A DNA stretch of 52,057 bases from Woeseia sp. Its GTDB lineage: Bacteria; Pseudomonadota; Gammaproteobacteria; Steroidobacterales; Woeseiaceae. The position numbers were made by a program, and so were the translations under genes. Of the stretch, positions 30,159 to 39,429 are shown one piece after another (position 1 is the first letter of the stretch; the number at the start of each line of letters is the position of its first letter). The stretch covers positions 1 to 52,057 of the forward strand of contig JABDKF010000072.1 in NCBI GenBank assembly GCA_013003155.1, read 5' to 3'. The notes below the pieces were generated by a model. The model was not told where the DNA came from, ran no database searches, and saw only the letters and a program-made list of their open reading frames with translations.

Positions 30159-30257
30159 ATCGCGAGGCTACGCCCCCACGTCGCTTTGACGTGTGCCATA
30201 ATAGCGCGCTGCGTTCCCCGTGACCGCTGGTTTTCCCTCTTAAGGCATTGAATTAAC

Positions 30258-30581
30258 ATGGATTTCTTCATATCTAACGCGTATGCACAGGGCGCACAGC
30301 AAGGCGATCCGTTTGGCTTTTTGCTGCCGATGCTCATCATCTTTGGTGCTTTTTACTTCCTGCTTATCAGGCCGCAACAGAAGCGCCAAAAGGCGCATAC
30401 CGAGCTCGTCGGCGCGTTGAAAGCGGGCGACGAAGTCTTAACGGCCGGTGGAATTCTCGGCCTTGTAACCGCCGTCAGTGATCACTACGCGACACTCAAG
30501 ATTTCTGACAACGTCGAAATCAAGGTGCAAAAGTCCACCGTGTCTGCCGTTGTGCCGAAAGGCACGATCGACGCTGCATGA
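30258..30581 (+). CDS. yajC: Sec translocon accessory subunit YajC
   Basis: Small inner-membrane partner of SecDF, 107 residues: a short N-terminal stretch ending AYAQG, one membrane helix about 20-38 (FGFLLPMLIIFGAFYFLLI), the RPQQKRQKAH motif at the cytoplasmic face, and a small cytoplasmic domain (LKAGDEVLTAGGILG). secD starts ten bases after its stop. A CATAAT at 30197-30202 may be its -10, but I find no fitting -35. Confidence 0.95.
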   Translation: MDFFISNAYAQGAQQGDPFGFLLPMLIIFGAFYFLLIRPQQKRQKAHTELVGALKAGDEVLTAGGILGLVTAVSDHYATLKISDNVEIKVQKSTVSAVVPKGTIDAA

Positions 30582-30591
30582 GGCGGTCGGC

Positions 30592-32403
30592 ATGAATCGA
30601 TACCCGGCGTGGCTGAACCTGCTGCTGCTTGGCATCGTGCTGTTGGGGATCGTGCTCGCGCTGCCCAACATCTACGGCAGCGTGCCTGCTCTGCAACTCG
30701 CGCCCATCGACAGCAGCGAGTTTCAGGAAGAGCGGCTCAAGCAAGTCGTTAGTGGCCTGGAAGCCGAAGGACTGTCGCCGGAGACTGCCTATATCGTCGA
30801 CGGTCGTGCGGTTTTGCGTTTCGCCTCGGTCGACCAGCAGCAAAAAGCCAGCGTCACACTTGGCGACCGCCTGAGCCGTGAAGCCAGCGTTGCCTTGACT
30901 TTGGCGCCCGCACTGCCGGCCTGGTTGCGGGCGTTAGGGCTACAACCCATGAGCCTGGGTCTCGATCTGCGCGGCGGTGTTTATTTCTTGCTCGAAGTGG
31001 ATATGGACGCGGCAATCGAAACCCGTCTCGAGAGCTATCGACAAACGCTGGCAGATTTGTTGCGAGACGGAAGATTGCGCAATCGCGTTGATCTTGACGG
31101 CCGGGAAATTACAGTTCGCCTGACGACAGCAGAGGACGCTGCAAGCGCAAGTGACCTGATTCGTGACGCGGATCCCGATTTGCTCGTTCTTGACGGCGAC
31201 GACGACCGCACGTTGCGTGTGCGAATGAGCGAGCAGCAAATCAAGGATCGTCAGGATTTTGCGATCGAGCAAAACATCACGACGCTACGCAATCGCGTTA
31301 ACCAGCTTGGTGTTGCGGAACCTCTCGTGCAGCGGCAGGGTGTTGACCGCATCGTTGTTCAGTTACCTGGCGTGCAGGACCCCAACCGACTCGATGATAT
31401 TCTGACGGCGACCGCAACGCTCGAGTTCCGGCTGGTCGATACAGCCGGTGACTTGCCAGGATCGCGCCGTTACGAGGGGCGACCCGGTGAGCAGGCGCAA
31501 ATACTGAAGCGCGAGGTCATTGTCTCGGGAGACCAGATCATTGACGCCGAATCCGGTTTCAGTGAGGGCAGCCCCGCCGTATTTATTACGCTCGATGCGT
31601 CCGGCGGCGAGCGCATGCTGGCCACGACCCGCGCCAATATTCAAAAGCCGATGTCAGCCGTGTTTATCGAATCTCGTCGCGAGGCGATTGAGTCCAACGG
31701 GCAAATTGAATACCAGACTGTACGCTCTGAAGAGATCATCAATACTGCGACGATCCAGGGTATTTTCAAAAATCGATTTCAGATTACGGGGCTTACGCCG
31801 GTCGAAGCACGCGACCTGGCGCTGCTGCTGCGTGCCGGCGCACTGGCTGCGCCTGTCTATAAAGTAGAAGAGCGCACGATTGGTCCCAGCCTTGGTCAGG
31901 ACAACATTAATCGCGGTTTCAACGCGGTCAAAATAGGATTTATTGCAGTAATCGTGTTCATGGCGATTTACTACCGCGGTTTTGGTCTCATCGCGAACCT
32001 TGCGTTGTTGGCAAATCTCGTATTCATCGTGTCATTGTTGTCCCTGTTGCAAGCTTCGCTGACGTTGCCCGGTATTGCCGGCATCGTGTTAACGGTCGGC
32101 ATGGCCGTCGATGCAAACGTGCTGATTTTTGAGCGCATTCGGGAAGAGCTCGCGGCCGGGACGGTACCGCAGCAGGCAATTACCTCCGGATATGACAAGG
32201 CGTTGTCATCAATTGCGGATGCGAATATCACCACCTTGATCGCTGCGATCGTACTGTTCGCATTTGGCACGGGCCCCATCAAGGGCTTTGCGATTACGCT
32301 GTCGCTCGGCATTGTCACATCGATGTTTACGTCGATCATCGGCACCCGGGCGGTTGTTAACTTGTTGTTCGGCGGCCGCAAGCTGTCGAAACTGTCGGTG
32401 TAG
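30592..32403 (+). CDS. secD: Protein translocase subunit SecD
   Basis: With SecF uses the proton gradient to pull secreted proteins through SecYEG. The 603 residues start with a membrane helix (WLNLLLLGIVLLGIVLAL), then GLDLRGGVYFLLEVDMD, a large periplasmic P1 domain, and a C-terminal block of five helices with GIAGIVLTVGMAVDANVLIFERI and the TTLIAAIVLF region. ATG 30592 is supported by GAGG at eight bases; the open frame reaches back into yajC. secF starts seven bases later. Confidence 0.97.
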   Translation: MNRYPAWLNLLLLGIVLLGIVLALPNIYGSVPALQLAPIDSSEFQEERLKQVVSGLEAEGLSPETAYIVDGRAVLRFASVDQQQKASVTLGDRLSREASVALTLAPALPAWLRALGLQPMSLGLDLRGGVYFLLEVDMDAAIETRLESYRQTLADLLRDGRLRNRVDLDGREITVRLTTAEDAASASDLIRDADPDLLVLDGDDDRTLRVRMSEQQIKDRQDFAIEQNITTLRNRVNQLGVAEPLVQRQGVDRIVVQLPGVQDPNRLDDILTATATLEFRLVDTAGDLPGSRRYEGRPGEQAQILKREVIVSGDQIIDAESGFSEGSPAVFITLDASGGERMLATTRANIQKPMSAVFIESRREAIESNGQIEYQTVRSEEIINTATIQGIFKNRFQITGLTPVEARDLALLLRAGALAAPVYKVEERTIGPSLGQDNINRGFNAVKIGFIAVIVFMAIYYRGFGLIANLALLANLVFIVSLLSLLQASLTLPGIAGIVLTVGMAVDANVLIFERIREELAAGTVPQQAITSGYDKALSSIADANITTLIAAIVLFAFGTGPIKGFAITLSLGIVTSMFTSIIGTRAVVNLLFGGRKLSKLSV

Positions 32404-32410
32404 AGAATTC

Positions 32411-33355
32411 ATGCGCTTCCTTAGCAAGAAACCAAGATTTGATTTCCTTAGCCGCACTCGCCGCAACGTAGCGATTGTGCTCTCCGCGGTGATGATTCTG
32501 ACGTCACTGGTATCGTTGGCTACGCGCGGGCTCGATTTTGGTATCGACTTCACCGGCGGTGTTTTGCTGGAAGTCGGTTATCCGCAGGCGGCCGATCTCG
32601 ATCGCATTCGTTCGTTGATGGCGGGCGCAGGATTCGAAAACGCACAGGTACAAAAATTTGGCGCCGCGACCGACGTCATGGTGCGCCTGCCGCCGCAGCT
32701 CGATGCAGATCCCAACGCGATTCGGGATACCTTGCGGGACTTGCTGGCGACCGACGAGCCCCAGGTGGAATTGCGCCGCGTTGAGTTCGTGGGTCCGCAA
32801 GTGGGTGAGGAGCTAACCGAGCAGGGCGGTTTGGCGATGATTTTCGCGCTGCTGATGATTTTTGCTTACGTAATGTTCCGCTTTCAGTGGAAATTTGCGG
32901 CCGGCGCGGTCGTCGCCCTGGTTCATGATGTCATTATCACGCTGGGCTTTTTTTCTATATTCCAGTTTCCGTTCGATCTGACCGTAGTCGCGGCGGTTCT
33001 GGCGGTGATCGGTTACTCGCTGAATGACACCGTGGTCACTTTCGACCGAATTCGCGAAAACTTCCTTAAGTTGCGCGGCACGGAATCGGAAGAATCCATG
33101 AATACGTCGATCAACGAGATGCTGGCGCGTACAATTATTACCGGCCTGACGACGCTTCTGGTATTAACGGCATTATTGCTGCTGGGTGGCGAGTCGGTTG
33201 GCCCGTTCTCTATCGCATTGATTGTTGGCATCATCATTGGTACCTATTCGTCGATCTACATTGCCAGCACCACAGCATTGTTGCTCGACGTTAATGCCAA
33301 GGATCTGCTGCCACCGGTAGAGGCGGATCCGGATCTGATTGACGATCTGCCGTAA
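32411..33355 (+). CDS. secF: Protein translocase subunit SecF
   Basis: Partner of SecD; 314 residues with a first membrane helix (VAIVLSAVMILTSLVSLA), the GLDFGIDFTGGVLLEV motif, a small periplasmic domain, and five C-terminal helices including LTVVAAVLAVIGYSLNDTVV and VTFDRIREN. ATG 32411 is seven bases after the secD stop. It ends three bases before the convergent suhB stop. Confidence 0.97.
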   Translation: MRFLSKKPRFDFLSRTRRNVAIVLSAVMILTSLVSLATRGLDFGIDFTGGVLLEVGYPQAADLDRIRSLMAGAGFENAQVQKFGAATDVMVRLPPQLDADPNAIRDTLRDLLATDEPQVELRRVEFVGPQVGEELTEQGGLAMIFALLMIFAYVMFRFQWKFAAGAVVALVHDVIITLGFFSIFQFPFDLTVVAAVLAVIGYSLNDTVVTFDRIRENFLKLRGTESEESMNTSINEMLARTIITGLTTLLVLTALLLLGGESVGPFSIALIVGIIIGTYSSIYIASTTALLLDVNAKDLLPPVEADPDLIDDLP

Positions 33356-33358
33356 GAC

Positions 33359-34174
33359 CTAGTCGCCGCCGGCAGCCTTTGCGAACATGTCGCGCACATC
33401 GTCATTAAAAAGGCGCGTCAGCGCCGTGTAGATTTTCGGTGAACCCGCCAGCACGTGGCCGGTTTCCAGGTAGTCGTCACTGCCGTCCAGTCCCGAGATG
33501 ATACCGCCGGCCTCACGAATGAGCAGGGCGCCCGCCGCGATGTCCCAGCTTTTCAATCCGGTTTCCCAAAAGCCATCGATACGACCGGCGGCTACATAAC
33601 AAAGATCCAACGCGGCTGAGCCAGGTCGGCGCACGCCGGCGGTATTCTCCAGCGCTTTCCTGAACATGGCGAGATACGCGTCAAGATCAAGGTTTGAGTC
33701 GCGGTAGGGGAAACCGGTACCGAGCAAGGCACGTTCCAGGATGCTGGTCTTGCCGACGCGAATGCGGCGACCGTCGAGCTGGGCACCTTCGCCTTTCGAC
33801 GCGGTGAAGAGCTCCTGCCGCAGGGGGTCGTAAACGACTGCGTGTTCGGGCTTGCCCTTATGCAACACGGCAATCGAAACGCAAAATACCGGAAAGCCGT
33901 GCAGGTAGTTCGTTGTGCCATCGAGCGGGTCGATGACCCACACGTACTCCGATTCTCCCTGTTGACCGCTCTCTTCGGCAAGGATTGCGTGTTCGGGGTA
34001 GTGCTTTTCGATAGCGCTCAACACCGCGCGCTCGGCGGCGCGATCTGCGTCACTGACGAAATCGTTACGGCCTTTTTGCTCGATCTTCATTTTGTCGAGC
34101 TTGTTCATATTGCGCAGCAGTGTGTCTCCACCGCGCCGCGCCGCCATGATGGCAACATTGAGCAATGCATGCAT
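33359..34174 (-). CDS. suhB: Inositol-1-monophosphatase SuhB
   Basis: Mg-dependent inositol monophosphatase; in E. coli SuhB also joins the rRNA antitermination complex. The 271 residues carry the metal motifs: AEESG, WVIDPLDGTTNYLHG and WDIAAGALLIREAGG. ATG 34174 is chosen over a TTG at 34192. It is divergent from trmJ, a common order in Gammaproteobacteria, and convergent with secF. Confidence 0.94.
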   Translation of the reverse strand: MHALLNVAIMAARRGGDTLLRNMNKLDKMKIEQKGRNDFVSDADRAAERAVLSAIEKHYPEHAILAEESGQQGESEYVWVIDPLDGTTNYLHGFPVFCVSIAVLHKGKPEHAVVYDPLRQELFTASKGEGAQLDGRRIRVGKTSILERALLGTGFPYRDSNLDLDAYLAMFRKALENTAGVRRPGSAALDLCYVAAGRIDGFWETGLKSWDIAAGALLIREAGGIISGLDGSDDYLETGHVLAGSPKIYTALTRLFNDDVRDMFAKAAGGD

Positions 34175-34253
34175 CGTGTTCGATTCCGTCAAATTTGCAA
34201 AGAACGAGGCGGCCCCTGCGGGTACCGCTGAGGCGCGCTAGAATACCAGACCG

Positions 34254-34274
34254 GGCAGGCGATCCAAGCCTGCC
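34254..34274 (+). other. Inverted repeat in trmJ leader (7-bp stem, 7-nt loop)
   Basis: Perfect arms GGCAGGC / GCCTGCC around GATCCAA, 34 bases before the trmJ start. A TAGAAT (34239-34244) just upstream could be the -10, which would place the hairpin at the very 5' end of the message. The role is unknown; it may be a protein-binding site instead. Confidence 0.3.
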
Positions 34275-34308
34275 GCGCTTCAAGACGCTCATCGAAAGGA
34301 AACGTTGA

Positions 34309-35034
34309 ATGACCCCCGCTGTGCGAATCGTGCTGGTTGGAACCACCCATCCAGGCAACATCGGCGCCTGTGCCCGGGCGATGAAAAACATGGGGCTTGC
34401 GGACCTGGCGCTGGTGCAGCCGCGCTATTTTCCGCATGAGGATGCGACCGCGCGTGCTTCGGGCGCCACAGATGTGCTCGATGCGGCCCGGGTTTTCGAT
34501 ACGCTGGATGAGGCCATCGGCGGCTGTATCTACGTTGCCGGCGCAAGTGCACGCTCGCGCACCATCGGTTGGCCTACGCTTTTGCCGCGCGAGTGTGCGC
34601 AAGAATTGCTGAAACAGGCGCAAACCGGCACGGTCGCGGTGGTCTTCGGGCCGGAGAAATCCGGGTTGACGAATGACGACCTGGATCGTTGCCATACTTT
34701 GTTGACCATACCGACCGATCCCGACTTTAGTTCGCTTAACCTCGCAATGGCGGTGCAGGTACTGACCTACGAAATGCGAGTGGCACTGCTGAACGGCACC
34801 GTGCCGACTTTTGCGCCTGAGGCGCCGCTCGCCACCGCGGCAGAGCTCGAGCATTTCTATTCACACCTTGAGCAAGTCATGACACGCAGTGGCTTCCTGG
34901 ATCCGGCCAACCCGCGGCACCTGATGCGCCGCCTGCGCCGGCTTTTCGTGCGTGCCGCGCCGGACCAGAACGAGATTAATATCTTGCGCGGCTTGCTGGC
35001 GGCGCTTGACCCGGCAAAGCAGGGCGATCGCTAG
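34309..35034 (+). CDS. trmJ: tRNA (cytidine/uridine-2'-O-)-methyltransferase TrmJ
   Basis: SPOUT-fold enzyme methylating the ribose of residue 32 in tRNA. The 241 residues include IVLVGTTHPGNIGACARAMK, VVFGPEKSGLTNDDL and the knot motif IPTDPDFSSLNLAMAVQVL, then a C-terminal helical extension with DPANPRHLMRRLRRLF. In E. coli the gene sits just before iscR-iscSUA; here iscS follows directly and iscR is absent. Confidence 0.95.
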   Translation: MTPAVRIVLVGTTHPGNIGACARAMKNMGLADLALVQPRYFPHEDATARASGATDVLDAARVFDTLDEAIGGCIYVAGASARSRTIGWPTLLPRECAQELLKQAQTGTVAVVFGPEKSGLTNDDLDRCHTLLTIPTDPDFSSLNLAMAVQVLTYEMRVALLNGTVPTFAPEAPLATAAELEHFYSHLEQVMTRSGFLDPANPRHLMRRLRRLFVRAAPDQNEINILRGLLAALDPAKQGDR

Positions 35035-35048
35035 TGTCGGACTCGTCT

Positions 35049-36227
35049 ATGCCCCGCGCAATTTATCTCGATCATGCGGCGACCACGCCGGTGGCAACGG
35101 AAGCCGTTAGCGCAATGACGAAGTGCCTCGAGGACCCGCTGCGCTTTGCAAATCCGTCCTCTATTCATGCCGCCGGCCAGGCGGCGGCCAGCGAAGAGAA
35201 GCACGCGCGCGAGCAAGTGGCGAACTTGATCGGTGCCGACCCTGCAACTCTTTTGTGGACGTCAGGTGCGACGGAGGCGAACAACCTTGCCATACTTGGC
35301 GGAGCCCGCTTTCGCGCGCATCGTGGCCGCCACCTGGTGACGATGCGAACCGAGCACAAGGCCGTCGTTGATCCGTTCAAAGCACTGGAAAAAAACGGAT
35401 ATGAGGTGACCTGGTTGACGCCCGATGCCGGTGGTTTGCTGTCTTTCGACGAACTGCGTGCCGCAATTCGCAATGACACACAGCTGGTGTCGATCATGCA
35501 CGTCAACAACGAGACCGGCGTAATCCAGGACGTCGGGGCCATTGGTGAATTGTGTCGCGAACACGATGTTCTCTACCACTGCGATGCGGCGCAATCTGCC
35601 GGAAAATTGCCGCTGGATGTGATGTCCGCAAAAATAGATTTGTTGTCGCTGACCGCGCACAAATTTTACGGTCCCCCTGGCATTGGTGCCTTGTATATAG
35701 CCAATCGCGACGGCTGCGGCGTCGAACCAATCCTGTACGGCGGCGGTCAACAGCGGCGATTGCGACCCGGCACGTTACCAGTGCATTTAATCGCCGGTTG
35801 TGGCGCAGCCGCCGGGCTGATGGCGAACAACAGGAGTCGCAATCTCGCGCATGTGCAAAAGTTATACGAGGTGCTGTGGGACGGAATTAAAGGTTTGCCT
35901 GATATTTTTCTCAACGGCAATGCGGAGCAGCATTTCCCCGGCATCCTGAACGTCAGTGCTGCAGGTGTGGAGGGTGAGAGCTTGCTGCTGGCGCTTGAGC
36001 CATTGTGCGTCGCCAGCGGCTCGGCCTGTAACTCACTGAGTAGCGAGCCCTCCTATGTATTGCGGGCCCTGGGGCGGTCCGATCAACTGGCGCAAAGTGC
36101 CATTCGCTTTAGCTTTGGGCACGACACCGCACTCAAGGACATTGAATTCGCCCGGGATCGCTATATATCTGCGGTGAGGCGGCTGCGCGAGGTCGCGCCG
36201 CCTGCTCACCAGGATAGCCGCGCATGA
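35049..36227 (+). CDS. iscS: Cysteine desulfurase IscS
   Basis: PLP enzyme that takes sulfur from cysteine as an enzyme persulfide and supplies Fe-S assembly and tRNA thiolation. The 392 residues show YLDHAATTPV, MHVNNETGVIQD, HCDAAQSAGK, the PLP lysine in LTAHKFYGPPGIG, GGGQQRRLRPGT, and the catalytic-cysteine loop ASGSACNSLSSEPSYVL. ATG 35049 matches the spacing to YLD in IscS; a GTG at 35034 overlapping the trmJ stop is an alternative. It overlaps the IscU-like gene by four bases. Confidence 0.93.
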   Translation: MPRAIYLDHAATTPVATEAVSAMTKCLEDPLRFANPSSIHAAGQAAASEEKHAREQVANLIGADPATLLWTSGATEANNLAILGGARFRAHRGRHLVTMRTEHKAVVDPFKALEKNGYEVTWLTPDAGGLLSFDELRAAIRNDTQLVSIMHVNNETGVIQDVGAIGELCREHDVLYHCDAAQSAGKLPLDVMSAKIDLLSLTAHKFYGPPGIGALYIANRDGCGVEPILYGGGQQRRLRPGTLPVHLIAGCGAAAGLMANNRSRNLAHVQKLYEVLWDGIKGLPDIFLNGNAEQHFPGILNVSAAGVEGESLLLALEPLCVASGSACNSLSSEPSYVLRALGRSDQLAQSAIRFSFGHDTALKDIEFARDRYISAVRRLREVAPPAHQDSRA

Positions 36228-36592
36228 CCGCCGCAACGACCTATAACGAACGCGTTCGGCAATTGTTCGCTGCGCCCGCCCACGTCGGCAATCTCGGTGG
36301 CCCAGTTGCCGACGTCGCTCGTGGCGGCAGCCGCGTTGTGTTGAGCGCGGAAATTGAAGGCACTCAGGTCAAGCGACTGGCGTTTCGGGCGTTTGGCTGC
36401 CCGCACCTGATCGCGGCCGCCGAGCGCTTTTGTGATGAATTCGAGGGTCGCCCGGCCAGGGATATGACAGCATCCCCTGCGCGCGATTCTTTGCAAGAAC
36501 TTGAAATTCCTGTCGAGAAAACCGGTCAAATCCTCTTATTGGAGGATGCGGCGCTCGCGCTACAGGCAAGTATTGCAGCACGCTACTCGTAA
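36224..36592 (+). CDS. IscU-like protein lacking two of three cluster cysteines
   Basis: 122 residues in the genomic position of IscU and alignable over its length (YNERVRQLFAAPAHVGNL; FRAFGCPHLIAAAERF). IscU binds its cluster with three cysteines and an aspartate. Here the ACGD motif reads ARGG, the GCGSAI cysteine is kept (FGCPHLI, residue 59), and the third position (HCSILAEDA in IscU) reads GQILLLEDA. The LPPVK HscA-binding motif is also lost (EIPVEK). One extra cysteine occurs at 70. Coupled to iscS by ATGA. It may retain IscS binding and persulfide acceptance without holding a conventional cluster. Confidence 0.82.
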   Translation: MTAATTYNERVRQLFAAPAHVGNLGGPVADVARGGSRVVLSAEIEGTQVKRLAFRAFGCPHLIAAAERFCDEFEGRPARDMTASPARDSLQELEIPVEKTGQILLLEDAALALQASIAARYS

Positions 36593-36613
36593 AACCGGCA
36601 ACATAGGCAACTC

Positions 36614-36937
36614 ATGGCATTATCACTCACATCTCCTGCCGCTGAACGCGTCAAAAGCTACCTGGATGCCCGCGGCAGCGGCATCGGACTGCGCGTGGGC
36701 GTCAAGAAAACCGGCTGCAACGGCTTCGCGTATATCGTCAATTACGCTGATTCGGCGAACGACAGCGATGCTATTTTCGAAGATCGCGGGGTCAAGCTCG
36801 TCGTCGACAAAAAGAGCCTCGAGCTGATCGACGGGACGGAAATCGACTTCGTCAAGGAAGGCCTGAACGAGGCATTTCGCTTCCGCAACCCGAACATCAA
36901 GGGAGAATGCGGCTGCGGTGAGAGTTTTAGCGTCTGA
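36614..36937 (+). CDS. iscA: A-type iron-sulfur carrier IscA
   Basis: Fe-S carrier delivering clusters to apoproteins; 107 residues with all three cysteines of the family: KKTGCNGFAYIVNYAD and the C-terminal GECGCGESFSV. The FxxGxGESF-type tail fits IscA. It lies 21 bases after the IscU-like gene and ends the cluster; hscB, hscA and fdx do not follow. Confidence 0.93.
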   Translation: MALSLTSPAAERVKSYLDARGSGIGLRVGVKKTGCNGFAYIVNYADSANDSDAIFEDRGVKLVVDKKSLELIDGTEIDFVKEGLNEAFRFRNPNIKGECGCGESFSV

Positions 36938-37078
36938 GCGCACCATCGCGCGCGTTGCCTGACTCCAATTATCCACGTAAAATTACGGGCTTACGTTTGG
37001 CCCGGCGGTATCGTTCGCGTCGTCGCCGGGTGCCCGCCATAATTTTTGTATCCCGACTAAACCTTAAGGAATTCAAGT
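36938..37078 (+). other. iscA-ndk intergenic region with inverted repeats
   Basis: 141 bases. Contains ACGTAA-N10-TTACGT (36976-36997) and a longer hairpin CCCGGCG (37002-37008) / CGCCGGG (37024-37030) with a 15-base loop, followed after about ten bases by TAATTTTTG. The second could be a weak terminator for the isc message. CATAAT at 37038-37043 may be the ndk -10, without a good -35. Confidence 0.3.
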
Positions 37079-37510
37079 ATGTCCGTTGAGCAAACGCTCT
37101 CGATTATCAAGCCCGATGGTGTCCAGAAAAACCTGATTGGCGAAATTTACTCCCGTTTCGAAAAAGCAGGCCTGGAGATTGTCGCCGCCAGGATGCTGCG
37201 TCTCAGCAAGCAACAGGCCGAAGGTTTTTACGCGGTGCATGCGGAGCGGCCCTTTTTTAAAGATCTCGTCAGCTACATGACATCCGGTCCGGTCATGGTT
37301 CAGGCGCTGCAGGGCGAGGACGCCATCGCAAAGAATCGCCAGATCATGGGGGCGACGAACCCGGCGGAAGCCGACAAAGGCACCATTCGCGCAGATTTTG
37401 CCGATAGTATCGAAGAGAATATCGTTCACGGCTCGGATGCTGCAGACACCGCGCAACAGGAAATTGCGTTTTTCTTCGGCGATGACGGCGTTTGCGAGAG
37501 GACACGCTGA
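37079..37510 (+). CDS. ndk: Nucleoside diphosphate kinase
   Basis: Balances NTP pools by phosphate transfer through a histidine. 143 residues with [18 protein letters not shown], the [17 protein letters not shown] block, and the catalytic His in [17 protein letters not shown]. First of the ndk-rlmN-pilF-rodZ-hisS run, with AAGGAATTC about eight bases upstream. Confidence 0.97.
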   Translation: MSVEQTLSIIKPDGVQKNLIGEIYSRFEKAGLEIVAARMLRLSKQQAEGFYAVHAERPFFKDLVSYMTSGPVMVQALQGEDAIAKNRQIMGATNPAEADKGTIRADFADSIEENIVHGSDAADTAQQEIAFFFGDDGVCERTR

Positions 37511-37537
37511 GGCCTTACCGAGGTTTCGCCTATCGCC

Positions 37538-38644
37538 ATGAACCCTGCCAGCCAAAAACAAAATCTGCTCGGCCTGCCACAAGGTGGGCTGGAAGCGTTG
37601 CTGGCCGAGTTCGGCGAAAAGCCTTACCGCGCGCGGCAACTGCTGCAGTGGTTGCATCAGCGTGGCGCTGCGGATTTCGAATCAATGACAGATCTACCAA
37701 AAAAGCTGCGTGAACGGTTAGAGACAGCGGCTGTCATCGATGGCCCCACATTAATGTCGGAAAAAGTGTCTGCTGACGGCACCGTAAAGTGGCTGTTCCT
37801 GTCCGGTGCCGGACAGGCTGTAGAGACGGTTTTTATCCCGGAAGCAGCGCGCGGCACCTTATGCATTTCTTCACAGGTTGGCTGCGCGCTCGACTGCGCC
37901 TTTTGCGCTACCGGTGCGCAAGGGTTCAATCGCAATCTGACAACGGCTGAGATAGTCGGCCAGGTCAATCATGCAAATCGCACCTTGCCACGACGGAGCA
38001 ATGGCGAAGCCGCGATTACCAATGTCGTTTTCATGGGCATGGGCGAGCCGCTGGCCAATTACCGCAACTTGCGGCCGGCGATCGAGCTGCTGATTTCCGA
38101 CCACGCGTACGGGCTGTCGCGGCGTCGTGTCACGGTCAGTACGTCCGGGATCGTGCCGCAAATCGACAAGCTCGGCGACGAATGCAATGTTTCTCTCGCT
38201 GTCTCCTTGCATGCGCCTAACGACGCTTTGCGGAATCGTCTGGTGCCGATAAATCGGGTACACCCTATTGCCGAGTTGCTCGATGCCTGCTGGCGGTATG
38301 CAGACAAGCACGCACGGCGTTTTATTACCTTCGAGTACGTCATGCTGCGCGGCGTGAATGACGGCACACAACATGCAGAACAACTGGCAGATTTACTGAA
38401 TAACAAACCGGCAAAAGTGAATCTGATCCCGTTTAACCCGTTTCCGGGCAATGAGTTCAAGCGTTCATCCCGCGACACCATCGAACACTTCCAAAACCGA
38501 CTGCGTGCAAGAGGCCTCGTGGCGACGACACGCAAGACGCGCGGCGACGATATCGACGCAGCCTGTGGACAACTCGCAGGTAAAGTAAAGGATCGAATAC
38601 GCGTGCGGCTTAGTGAAAAGAACAGCAGAGTGGTATCGGCATGA
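37538..38644 (+). CDS. rlmN: Dual-specificity RNA methyltransferase RlmN
   Basis: Radical-SAM enzyme making 2-methyladenosine in 23S rRNA (A2503) and tRNA (A37). The 368 residues include the cluster motif [44 protein letters not shown], and the C-terminal catalytic cysteine in [10 protein letters not shown]; the first catalytic cysteine is in [11 protein letters not shown]. The stop overlaps the pilF start (ATGA). Confidence 0.96.
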   Translation: MNPASQKQNLLGLPQGGLEALLAEFGEKPYRARQLLQWLHQRGAADFESMTDLPKKLRERLETAAVIDGPTLMSEKVSADGTVKWLFLSGAGQAVETVFIPEAARGTLCISSQVGCALDCAFCATGAQGFNRNLTTAEIVGQVNHANRTLPRRSNGEAAITNVVFMGMGEPLANYRNLRPAIELLISDHAYGLSRRRVTVSTSGIVPQIDKLGDECNVSLAVSLHAPNDALRNRLVPINRVHPIAELLDACWRYADKHARRFITFEYVMLRGVNDGTQHAEQLADLLNNKPAKVNLIPFNPFPGNEFKRSSRDTIEHFQNRLRARGLVATTRKTRGDDIDAACGQLAGKVKDRIRVRLSEKNSRVVSA

Positions 38645-39414
38645 TGACTTCGAGGCACATAGTTGCATTGATCGCGTTACTTGCATTAACAGCTTTGCAG
38701 ACCGCTTGCGTGTCAACCACTACGGGCCGGATTGGTGCTGAGCCGGCCAGTAACGAAGAAGCTGCGAATCAGTACTATCAACTGGGTGCACGTTATTTTC
38801 GCAACGGTACCTACGAGCTTGCGCGAGATCGCTTGCAGCGGGCTATTGAACTCGACCCGGAGCTCGCTGTCGCGCATTCTACGCTGGCGCTGACCTACGA
38901 GCGCCTTGATAACATGCGACTGGCAGCCGAATACTACGAGAGCGCTGTCAAGGTCCAGCCGGACAGCATCGACGCGCGAAATTCCTATGCGGTTTTTTTG
39001 TGCCGGCAACGGCGTTTTGATGACGCAAACAAGCAATTCGAACGCATACGCCGCATTGACGATTTGAACGCGCCTGAAATCATGCTGACGAATGCCGGTG
39101 TCTGTATGGTGCAAAAGCCCGATCTTGACCTTGCCGAGACCTACTTTCGGGAAGCGCTGGATTTCAAGCCCAGCTACGGTGAGGCACTGCTGCAAATGAC
39201 GTTGCTAAAACGCGCGCAGGGCGAGCACCTCGCAGCGCGCGCGTTTTTGCAACGGTATATGTCCGCCAACGTTTCAACCCCGGCAGTGTTATTGCTCGCT
39301 GTGCAGGTCGAGCGCGATATTGGTGACGAGCGTGCCAGTAGCGATCTGGCCAGGCGCCTGCTTCGTGACTTTCCGGAGTCGCCGGAAGCGCGGCGCGTCC
39401 TCAAGGATTTTTGA
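38641..39414 (+). CDS. pilF: Type IV pilus biogenesis lipoprotein PilF/PilW
   Basis: Outer-membrane lipoprotein of TPR repeats; in Pseudomonas the pilotin for the PilQ secretin. The 257 residues have a lipoprotein signal with Cys23 (LQTAC) and about six TPR-like helices from residue 42 ([33 protein letters not shown]). The gene position between rlmN and rodZ is the usual one. No other pilus gene is in the window, so its pilotin role here is inferred from the family. Confidence 0.92.
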   Translation: MMTSRHIVALIALLALTALQTACVSTTTGRIGAEPASNEEAANQYYQLGARYFRNGTYELARDRLQRAIELDPELAVAHSTLALTYERLDNMRLAAEYYESAVKVQPDSIDARNSYAVFLCRQRRFDDANKQFERIRRIDDLNAPEIMLTNAGVCMVQKPDLDLAETYFREALDFKPSYGEALLQMTLLKRAQGEHLAARAFLQRYMSANVSTPAVLLLAVQVERDIGDERASSDLARRLLRDFPESPEARRVLKDF

Positions 39415-39429
39415 CCGGTATGCGTCGAC

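Noticed and set aside
30177-30202. Terminator or full promoter before yajC
   Set aside because: The CACGTC/GACGTG hairpin has no T run, and TTGACG and CATAAT are only five bases apart.
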